The position numbers and the translations under genes were made by a program. The notes below the pieces were generated by a model. The model was not told where the DNA came from. It did not search any database and saw only the letters and a list, made by a program, of their open reading frames with translations. Shown in pieces: positions 35,015-42,497 of a DNA stretch of 64,000 bases (its first letter is position 1; the number at the start of each line of letters is the position of its first letter). The stretch comes from Actinokineospora xionganensis (lineage in GTDB: Bacteria > Actinomycetota > Actinomycetes > Mycobacteriales > Pseudonocardiaceae): assembly GCF_014323725.1 (NCBI RefSeq), contig NZ_JABVED010000008.1, positions 124,001 to 188,000 on the forward strand, in the 5' to 3' direction.

Positions 35015-36298
35015 ATGAACACCGACAGCCCCACCCCCGGCGGCCAATCCCGCGGCCGGAACACAGCACAGGCGACAACCTCGCCCACGCTCACCTTCCC
35101 CACCTACGGCAGGCCAGGCGGCGCGGCCGACGTCATCGGCGAGCAGACCCGGGCGCAGGTGTTCGCGGCGCTGCTCAGCGGCGGACCGCTCTCCCGCACC
35201 CAGCTGGCCCAGCGCACCGGGCTGTCGGCGTCCAGTGTCACCAAGGTCGTCACCCCGCTATTGGAGTCCGACTACGTGCTCGAAGTGGGCGTGGCACCCG
35301 CCGAGGGCGGGGCGGGCAGGCCACAACGGATGCTCGCGGTCAACCCGGAGCGGCACGCGGTCGTCGGGGTCAAGCTGCACCCGTCGCACGTGACGGCGGT
35401 GGTCACCGACATGGCCGCCAGGGTAACCGCCCGGGGCTCCCGCAAGCTGCGCAGCTCGCGGCCGGAGCTGGTCCTCGCCGCCGCGACGGAACTGGTCGGC
35501 GAGCTGCTGGCCGGCCGCGGACCCGAGGTCCCCACCGTCCTGGGACTCGGCGTCGGCGTCGGCGGGCACGTCGACACCGCGGCCGGTGTCTGTGTCCGCT
35601 CCGGCGTGCTCGGCTGGGAATCGGTCGACATCGCCGGCCCGCTGGCGAAGTCGACGGGACTGGGCACGGTCGTCAGCAACGACATGAGCACGCTTGTCAT
35701 CGCCGAGCACTGGTTCGGCAAGGGCCGCGACACCGCGTCCTTCGCGGTCGTCTCGGTCGGCGCGGGCATCGGCTGCGGGCTGATGATCGGCGGGAACCTG
35801 CACACCGGCACGTCCGGGACGGCGGGCGAACTCGGGCACATCCCGCTGTCGCCGCGCGGTCCCAAGTGCACCTGCGGCAACAGGGGCTGCCTGGAGGCGG
35901 TCGCCTCGACCGGCGCGATCCTGCGCGGGATCGAGGAGCGCGGCGGCCCGAAGTGCAAGACGCTGGCCCAGGCCATGCGGCTGGCGCACGACGACCATGG
36001 CGCGGGCGGGGCCGCCGCCAAGGCCACGTTCGAGAACACCGGTGAGGCGCTCGGCCGCGGCCTCGCCACGCTCTGCAACCTGCTCAACCTGGAAAAGATC
36101 ATCCTGTCCGGCGAGGGCGCGGTCGCCTACGACCTGTTCGGCCCCTCGCTGCAGGCCGCCTGGCGCGCGCACAGCTTCTCCACCGCCGCGCAGGACTGCG
36201 AACTGATCATCGACGTCGTCGATGACGACCTCTGGGCGCGTGGCGCGGCCTGCCTGGTCATCCAGGCCGCCGTCGGGGTGTCGCCCGCGAGCCGCTGA
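35015..36298 (+). CDS. ROK-family transcriptional regulator
   Basis: A 427-residue protein with an N-terminal winged helix (about 45-100: LSRTQLAQRTGLSASSVTKVV) and a ROK sugar-kinase-like domain containing the cysteine zinc motif CTCGNRGCLEAVAS and GAGIGCGLMIGG. The first 40 residues are low-complexity. It heads the transport operon and is divergent from the CITase gene, with the nested palindrome between. Expected role: sensing an alpha-gluco-oligosaccharide or its phosphate and repressing both operons. Confidence 0.92.
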   Translation: MNTDSPTPGGQSRGRNTAQATTSPTLTFPTYGRPGGAADVIGEQTRAQVFAALLSGGPLSRTQLAQRTGLSASSVTKVVTPLLESDYVLEVGVAPAEGGAGRPQRMLAVNPERHAVVGVKLHPSHVTAVVTDMAARVTARGSRKLRSSRPELVLAAATELVGELLAGRGPEVPTVLGLGVGVGGHVDTAAGVCVRSGVLGWESVDIAGPLAKSTGLGTVVSNDMSTLVIAEHWFGKGRDTASFAVVSVGAGIGCGLMIGGNLHTGTSGTAGELGHIPLSPRGPKCTCGNRGCLEAVASTGAILRGIEERGGPKCKTLAQAMRLAHDDHGAGGAAAKATFENTGEALGRGLATLCNLLNLEKIILSGEGAVAYDLFGPSLQAAWRAHSFSTAAQDCELIIDVVDDDLWARGAACLVIQAAVGVSPASR

Positions 36299-36337
36299 AT
36301 CCCGGCCTGTCTTGGCCGGTACTGGAAAGGACATGCC

Positions 36338-37591
36338 ATGACAGGCACGAAGGTGCTGGCGATGCTGGCCGCGACGGCGTTGGCCACCGCGGGCTGCTCG
36401 TCGGCGGACCCGGCGAGCAGCGGTCCGGTGACCGTCACCTACTGGCACGGATACAACGAGACCGGCGAGGAACTGCAGACGCTGCGTGACGTCGTGATCC
36501 CCGCGTTCGAGAAGGCCCACCCGAACATCAAGGTCAAGCAGGTCCCCTTCCCCGACGAGGCCCTGCGGCAGAAGGTGCTCGGCGCCGCGGCGGGCGGGGA
36601 GCTGCCCTGCCTGCTGCGCAGCGACATCGTCTGGGTGCCCGAACTGGCCAAGCTCGGTGTGCTGGAACCGCTCGACGCCAAGCTCAAGGACTTCGACGCG
36701 CTGGCCAAGCGAACGTTCCCCGGCCCGCTGGAGACGAACAAGTACCGCGACAAGTACTACGGCCTGCCGCTCGACACCAACACCCGGGTGCTGATGTACA
36801 CCCCCGCCGCGCTCAAGGCCGCGGGCCTGGAGAAGGCGCCGGAGACGTTCGAGGACGTGCGGGCGGCCGCGGCCAAGCTCAAGGGCTCCCCCGTCAAGGC
36901 GTTCGCCGACGGTGGCACCGACGGCTGGAACCTGCTTCCATGGATCTGGTCAGCGGGCGGCAACCTGCTCAATCCCGAGCTGACCAAGGCCTCCGGGCAT
37001 CTCGACTCGCCGGCGAGCGTCGCCGCGGTGCAGCTGCTCGTCGACCTCCGCAACGAGGGCCAACTGCCCGACATCATGCTCGGCGGCACCGGCGGCACCC
37101 CGACCGACGAGGGCATCGCCAAGGGCGAGTATCTGTCCACACTTGACGGACCGTGGACCTTCCCGATCTACGAGAAGCAGTTCCCCGGTGTCACCGTGGC
37201 CACCTCGAAAATGCCCGCGGGCCCCGGCGGCAGTGTCTCCGTCGTCGGCGGCGAGGACATCGTGATGACGAAGTCCTGCCCGGACAAGGAAGCGGGCGGT
37301 GAGTTCATCCGCTACCTGCTCTCCGACGAGGCACAGCTGGAGATGGCCAAGGTCGGCCAGATGCCCGTGCTGGCCGACCTCGGCGCGCGGCTCACCTCGA
37401 TCAAGCCCTACTACGGGATCTTCGTCGAGCAGCTCAAGACCGCCCGCCCACGCCCGCCGGTGCCGCAGTACAAGAAGATCGAAAGCCTGCTCTCCCAGCA
37501 CGTGTCGGAGGCGCTCAAGGGCACGGTCAGCCCGAAGCAGGCGCTGACCGACGCCGCCAGGGCCATCGACGCCGTGCTGGCCCAGGACTGA
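36338..37591 (+). CDS. Sugar ABC transporter substrate-binding lipoprotein
   Basis: A 417-residue family-1 solute-binding protein with a lipobox LATAGC (lipidated Cys20) and the typical start VTVTYWHGYNE of maltooligosaccharide/sugar binders. It captures oligosaccharides outside the membrane for the permeases that follow 4 bp downstream. In this locus its cargo may be isomalto- or cyclo-isomaltooligosaccharides; ligand choice is inferred from neighbours only. Confidence 0.93.
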   Translation: MTGTKVLAMLAATALATAGCSSADPASSGPVTVTYWHGYNETGEELQTLRDVVIPAFEKAHPNIKVKQVPFPDEALRQKVLGAAAGGELPCLLRSDIVWVPELAKLGVLEPLDAKLKDFDALAKRTFPGPLETNKYRDKYYGLPLDTNTRVLMYTPAALKAAGLEKAPETFEDVRAAAAKLKGSPVKAFADGGTDGWNLLPWIWSAGGNLLNPELTKASGHLDSPASVAAVQLLVDLRNEGQLPDIMLGGTGGTPTDEGIAKGEYLSTLDGPWTFPIYEKQFPGVTVATSKMPAGPGGSVSVVGGEDIVMTKSCPDKEAGGEFIRYLLSDEAQLEMAKVGQMPVLADLGARLTSIKPYYGIFVEQLKTARPRPPVPQYKKIESLLSQHVSEALKGTVSPKQALTDAARAIDAVLAQD

Positions 37592-37595
37592 CACC

Positions 37596-38561
37596 GTGTC
37601 GGTACTGGCTTCCGAAGCCACCGCGCGACCCGCTCCCGTTCCCGTACGCGGGAGCGGGCCGCGTGGCCCACGGCTGAGCACCAGACTGCGCGCGGCGCGC
37701 GTGCCCTACCTGTTCCTGCTGCCGGGGTTCGCCGTGTTCGTCCTGGTCATGGCCTACCCCATGGCGCAGGCGTTCCGGATCAGCCTGCACGAGTGGAACA
37801 TCCTGCCCGGCGCCGAGAGCACGTTCGTCGGCATCGCGAACTACCTGCGGGCCCTCGAAGACCCGGTGTTCTGGAAAGCATTGGTCAACACCGGGGTCTA
37901 CATGCTCGCCACAGTGCCCGCCCAGCTCGCGCTCGGCATGCTGGTCGCCCTGCTGCTCAACCGGGCCATCAAGGGACGCACCTGGTTCCGGGCGCTGTAC
38001 TACCTCCCCGTGGTGACCAGTTGGGTCGTGGTGTCGCTGCTGTTCCGCTACCTGTTCGTCACCGACGCCGGGCTGGTCAACTACGTGCTCGTCGACATCC
38101 TGCACGTGACCGACACGCGCATCGCCTGGTTGCAGAACCGGTGGACAGCGATGGTGGCGATCTGCGCGCTGGGCATCTGGAAGGGCGTCGGCTGGTCGAT
38201 GATCATCTTCCTGGCGGCGCTGCAGAACGTGCCCAAGGAGCTGACCGAGGCCGCCGAACTCGACGGTGCCTCCCCCACCCGGCGGTTCTTCTCGGTGGTC
38301 CTGCCGATGCTGCGCGCGGCTGTCGCATTCGTGACGATCATGCTGGTGATCGGCGGGTTCAACGCGTTCACCTCGATCTACCTGATGACCGGCGGCGGAC
38401 CGGGCAACGACACCCAGGTGCTGCTCACCTACATGTACGAGCAGGCGTTCGACTTCCTCGACTTCGGCTACGGCTCGTCGATCGCCTACATCCTCACACT
38501 GATCGTGTTCGCCCTGAGCGTCGTGCAGTTCCGCGTGTTCCGCTATTCCGAGGAGGATTAG
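37596..38561 (+). CDS. Sugar ABC transporter permease (MalF type)
   Basis: A 321-residue permease beginning at GTG 37596, with six predicted helices and the EAA loop TEAAELDGASPTRRFFSVVLP that docks to the ATPase. The first 40 residues are cytoplasmic and Arg-rich. It pairs with the permease 1 bp downstream. Confidence 0.92.
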   Translation: MSVLASEATARPAPVPVRGSGPRGPRLSTRLRAARVPYLFLLPGFAVFVLVMAYPMAQAFRISLHEWNILPGAESTFVGIANYLRALEDPVFWKALVNTGVYMLATVPAQLALGMLVALLLNRAIKGRTWFRALYYLPVVTSWVVVSLLFRYLFVTDAGLVNYVLVDILHVTDTRIAWLQNRWTAMVAICALGIWKGVGWSMIIFLAALQNVPKELTEAAELDGASPTRRFFSVVLPMLRAAVAFVTIMLVIGGFNAFTSIYLMTGGGPGNDTQVLLTYMYEQAFDFLDFGYGSSIAYILTLIVFALSVVQFRVFRYSEED

Positions 38562-38562
38562 C

Positions 38563-39405
38563 GTGTCTGTCCGCGATGACCGCACAACCCGGCGCGACCC
38601 GCTGGTCTACCTGGTGCTCGTCGCCGGGCTGGTGCTGACGATCACCCCGTTCCTGGTGATGATCTCGACATCGTTCACCGACCAGAGCCTCGTGCTGGAG
38701 CTGCCGCCCAAGCTGCTGCCTGCCGATCCGACGACCCGCAACTACACCGACGCGCTGAGCTCCAGCGGCTTCGCGCTGTACTTCGCCAACAGCGCGGTGG
38801 TCGCCGTGGCGACGGTGGCGGGGGTGCTGCTGCTGTCATCGATGATGGCGTTCGCGTTCGCCCGCTTCACCTTCCCCGGCAAGTCCGTGCTGTTCGGCGC
38901 GTTGATGGCGGCGCTGATGATCCCGGGGATGATTCTGATCCTGCCGCAGTTCCTGGTGGCCCGGGACCTCGGCCTGATCGACAGCAGGCTCGGGCTGGTG
39001 CTGTTCTACATCGGTGCGCAGCTGGCGTTCATCACGTTCCTGCTGCGCGGTTTCTTCCAGTCCGTGCCCAAGGAACTGGAGGAGGCCATGGAACTCGACG
39101 GCGCCGGGCCGTGGCGGGTGTACTGGAACCTGATGCTGCCACTGTCGCGCCCGGCGCTGGCGACCGCGGCGATCTTCACCTTCCTCGGCGCCTGGGACGA
39201 GTTCGCCTGGGCGCTGACCATCATCAACGATCCGGACAAGCGCACCCTGCCCATCGCCATCGCACTGTTCCAAGGCCAGTACTCGACTTCGTGGGGCCTG
39301 GTATTCGCCGCGTCGGTGATCGCGGTGGTCCCGGTGATCGTCATCTTCGTCTTCTTCCAGAGGCACTTCGTATCCGGGCTCCGCTCTGGCGCCCTGAAAG
39401 GCTGA
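38563..39405 (+). CDS. Sugar ABC transporter permease (MalG type)
   Basis: A 280-residue permease from GTG 38563, with six helices and the EAA loop EEAMELDGAGPWRVYWNLMLP. Together with the preceding permease, the binding protein and the ATPase at 27496-28572 it should form a complete carbohydrate importer. Confidence 0.92.
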   Translation: MSVRDDRTTRRDPLVYLVLVAGLVLTITPFLVMISTSFTDQSLVLELPPKLLPADPTTRNYTDALSSSGFALYFANSAVVAVATVAGVLLLSSMMAFAFARFTFPGKSVLFGALMAALMIPGMILILPQFLVARDLGLIDSRLGLVLFYIGAQLAFITFLLRGFFQSVPKELEEAMELDGAGPWRVYWNLMLPLSRPALATAAIFTFLGAWDEFAWALTIINDPDKRTLPIAIALFQGQYSTSWGLVFAASVIAVVPVIVIFVFFQRHFVSGLRSGALKG

Positions 39406-39414
39406 GACCACACC

Positions 39415-40503
39415 ATGACCGCTCTTGGGCAGCACTCCCACACCGCCGCCGACCTGGTCGCCGCGGGCATCAAGGTGATCCGCGACGGCCAACACCCGAG
39501 CGGCGGCTACGTCGCCTGTCCGACCTACCCGACCTACGGGTTCGCATGGTTGCGGGATGGGGCTTTCTGCGCCTACGCCATGGACTTGCACGGTGAGCAG
39601 GACAGCGCCGCCGCGTTCCACCGGTTCGTCGCGACCACCGTGCTCGACCACGAGGACCGGTTCCGCGCGGCGATCCGGCGGGAGTTCGGCTCCTCCGACC
39701 ACATGCCGCCCACCCGGTACACCCTGGCGGGCGAGATCGAGGCCGAGGGGACCGCCGACGAGGTCTGGCCGAACTTCCAACTCGACGGCTACGGCACCTG
39801 GCTGTGGGTGCTCGCCGACCACACCCGCCGCGGCGGGGTGCTCAGCGAACGTATGCGGCAGGCGGCGGAGCTGGTCACCCGATACCTGTGCGCCGCGGGC
39901 CATCTCGCCTGCTACGACTGCTGGGAGGAGTTCGGCGACCTGCGACACACCGCCACGCTGGGCGCGGTGATAGCCGGGTTGGAGGCGTTCGGCGATGAGG
40001 CCGCAGCGCGTCGGGCGGCGGAGCTGCGGAAGTTGCTGTATGCCGAACACGTTCGGGACGGGTCGTTCGTCAAGCACGTGGGCAGCTCCGCGGTCGACTC
40101 CAGCCTGCTGTGGCTGGCCCTGCCGTTCGGGGTGGTGTCGGTCGACGACCCGGTGATGGCCCGCACGGCGGCGCGGGTGGCCGCGGAGCTGACCGGGCCC
40201 TCCGGCGGCACCCGGCGGTACCTGGGCGACACGTTCTACGGCGGCGGCGAGTGGGTGCTGCTCACCGCGTGGCTCGGCTGGTTCCACGCCGAGTCGGGCG
40301 ACCGGGAGTCCGCGGCCCGGCTGCTGGCGTGGGTCGAGCGGCAGACCGTCGAGTCGGATCACCTGCCGGAACAGGCGATCACCGATCCGCAGGCGCCGGA
40401 GCGGGTCGCGGAGTGGGTGGACCGGTGGGGTCCGGTGGCGACTCCGCTGCTGTGGTCCCACGCGATGCACCTGGTGCTGGTCCACGCGCTGGGTGAGGGG
40501 TGA
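39415..40503 (+). CDS. Cytoplasmic GH15-type glucoamylase/glucodextranase
   Basis: A 362-residue (alpha/alpha)6-barrel enzyme resembling the catalytic domain of GH15: YGFAWLRDGAF near the start, DCWEEFGDLRHTATL with the acid glutamate (Glu171/172), and GGGEWVLLTAWLGWF plus PLLWSHA near the end. No signal peptide, so it acts on imported oligosaccharides, releasing glucose from alpha-1,4 or alpha-1,6 ends. It lacks the N-terminal super-sandwich domain of bacterial glucodextranases and is short for the family. Its stop overlaps the next start (GTGA). Confidence 0.85.
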   Translation: MTALGQHSHTAADLVAAGIKVIRDGQHPSGGYVACPTYPTYGFAWLRDGAFCAYAMDLHGEQDSAAAFHRFVATTVLDHEDRFRAAIRREFGSSDHMPPTRYTLAGEIEAEGTADEVWPNFQLDGYGTWLWVLADHTRRGGVLSERMRQAAELVTRYLCAAGHLACYDCWEEFGDLRHTATLGAVIAGLEAFGDEAAARRAAELRKLLYAEHVRDGSFVKHVGSSAVDSSLLWLALPFGVVSVDDPVMARTAARVAAELTGPSGGTRRYLGDTFYGGGEWVLLTAWLGWFHAESGDRESAARLLAWVERQTVESDHLPEQAITDPQAPERVAEWVDRWGPVATPLLWSHAMHLVLVHALGEG

Positions 40504-42089
40504 GCATGGAGATCTGGCCCACCCAGGCGACCTTCACCTCCGGCAGGCCGGTCGAGCTGGTCGTCTCCGCCGAGACCGCCGCGACCGTGGAAGTCGTGGT
40601 GACCAGGCTCGGCGAGCCGGTCGCCTCGCCGACCGCATCAGTACCCGCCGGCGTGTCCACAGTGGAGCTGGGAGTGCTCCGAGACGGCGGCTACGCGGTG
40701 ACCGCCGGGGACGCGAGCACCGCGTTCGACGTGCTGGCCACGCCGATGCTACGGCCCCGATACGGGTTCCTCACTGACTTCTCCCCTGGCCGCGCCGACG
40801 CAGAACACGCTGTCCTGGGTGTTCTGCGACTGCACCAGAACATCGTCCAATTCTACGATTGGATGTACCGGCACGCCGACCTGCTCGGCGCCGACGACGA
40901 GTTCACCGACACCTGCGACAGCCCCAAGTCGCACCGGACGACGGCCGACCTGGTCTCGCGGGTGCGGGCCGCCGGCGCGCTGCCGATGGCCTACGCGGCC
41001 ACTTACGGCGTGGGCAAGGAATACGCGGCGCTGCACCCCGAACAGCTGCTGTACCACGCCGACGGCTCGCCCCGGATGCTGGCGGACCTGTTGTATATCG
41101 CCGATCTCTCGGGTCCTTGGACGCCGCACATCGTCGCCGAGTACCGCGCGGCGGTCGACCGGCTGGGCTTCGCGGGCCTGCACCTGGACACCTACGGCAC
41201 CCCGAAGATCGCCTGGGACGCCTCAGGGGTGGCCGTCGACCTCGCCGAGCAGTTCCCGCCGTTCGTGCGCGCCGTGCGCGACGAACTGCCGTCATCGACG
41301 CTGATCTTCAACAACGTCAACGACTACCCGACGTTCGCAACCGGGACCACGCCGCAGGACGCCTGCTACATCGAGGTGTGGGATCCGCACCGTGAGTACA
41401 GCCACCTGGTGGGCCTCATCCAGCGAGCGAGGACGTTGGCTCCCGGCCTCCCGGTGATCCTGGCGGCATACCTCGTCCCGTTCGCCGAAGCCCCGGCGGC
41501 GGAAGCGGCGTGGGCCGCGCGCCTGTCGCTGGCGACCGTCTTCGCCCACGGCGGCCACTACCTGCTGTGCGGCGAGGGCGACGGCGTGCTGGTGCACCCG
41601 TACTACCCGAAGTTCGCCCGAGTCGACGCGGACGCCCAACTCGTGCTCCGCAAGTACTTCGATTTCGCTGTAGCGCAAGGGGATCTGCTCTACGACCCGG
41701 CCGCGCACGAGGTCACCCGGTCATACCTTGCGAGCGAGGAGAACGACGAACTGGCGGTATCGGCGGACCTGCCGGTGAGCGCGGACCCGCTGCCCGGGCA
41801 CCTGTGGGTGATCGTCCGGCGGAGCCCGCTCGGGCTGGTGGTGCACCTGATCGACCTGGGCGGGCAATCCGAGGTGGAGTGGAACCGTGCCAAGTCGGTC
41901 GGCGGGCCACGGGACGGTGTGCGGCTGCGGGTGCGGTGGCCGGTCGAGCGCGCGCGGGTCGGCTCCCCTGAGGACGGCCCGAACCTGTGTGAGACCACAG
42001 CCACCCGCGACGGCGACTACGTGGAGGTGGCCGTTCCCTCGTTCACCGCCTGGGCGGCGGTGCACCTGCCGTGGGAGGACGAGTCGTGA
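40500..42089 (+). CDS. Cytoplasmic GH66 enzyme, dextranase-like
   Basis: A 529-residue GH66 protein without signal peptide and without the CBM35 insertion: QFYDWMYRH, nucleophile Asp230 (AGLHLDTYG), acid/base Glu292 (CYIEVWDP), and a C-terminal beta domain. The start is GTG 40500 in a GTGA overlap, or ATG 40506 with GAGGGG before it. As an intracellular homologue of the secreted CITase it could linearise or cut imported cyclic or linear isomaltooligosaccharides, which GH15 would then finish. A separate dextranase function is equally possible biochemically. Confidence 0.88.
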   Translation: MSMEIWPTQATFTSGRPVELVVSAETAATVEVVVTRLGEPVASPTASVPAGVSTVELGVLRDGGYAVTAGDASTAFDVLATPMLRPRYGFLTDFSPGRADAEHAVLGVLRLHQNIVQFYDWMYRHADLLGADDEFTDTCDSPKSHRTTADLVSRVRAAGALPMAYAATYGVGKEYAALHPEQLLYHADGSPRMLADLLYIADLSGPWTPHIVAEYRAAVDRLGFAGLHLDTYGTPKIAWDASGVAVDLAEQFPPFVRAVRDELPSSTLIFNNVNDYPTFATGTTPQDACYIEVWDPHREYSHLVGLIQRARTLAPGLPVILAAYLVPFAEAPAAEAAWAARLSLATVFAHGGHYLLCGEGDGVLVHPYYPKFARVDADAQLVLRKYFDFAVAQGDLLYDPAAHEVTRSYLASEENDELAVSADLPVSADPLPGHLWVIVRRSPLGLVVHLIDLGGQSEVEWNRAKSVGGPRDGVRLRVRWPVERARVGSPEDGPNLCETTATRDGDYVEVAVPSFTAWAAVHLPWEDES

Positions 42090-42108
42090 GGCCGCGCAAA
42101 GATCACCC

Positions 42109-42320
42109 ATGATGTGCCCTGGGTTTCGCGGAGTCGGGTTACTGGACTTCATGCTGATCACCTCCAGGAGAGGTCAGCATGCGACCAGACGATCTACACC
42201 TGGCGCAGGCAGTCGCTCGTCGACGCCGGCAGGAGCCAGGGCTGACCTCGGTGGAGAAGGCCGAACTGGCCTCGGCCCGACGTCGGATCGCTGTATCCAG
42301 ATTAATCGCAGCAGATTCGA
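42109..42320 (+). pseudogene. IS3-type transposase OrfA remnant
   Basis: One frame reads DQTIYTWRRQSLVDAGRSQG and the next frame continues PGLTSVEKAELASARRRIAV, which together resemble the N-terminal helix-turn-helix region of IS3-family OrfA. The frame break, a stop and loss of both ends show it is dead. Nothing else supported lies between the GH66 stop and 42497. Confidence 0.6.
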
Positions 42321-42497
42321 CGGGCGGACGGTCAGCCTCTACCCCCATCCTCAACTCAGTATTCGACGATGCGGCGCCACGCGGTTACCGTCCAAGCCGT
42401 GTCGCAGGGCGAGCTCGGTCAGCCACCGCGAGCACGTAGACACCCGGCGTGCCGAACAACGCGGTCGGCAGCCGGTTTCAGCCGCGCCCGCGGCTGG

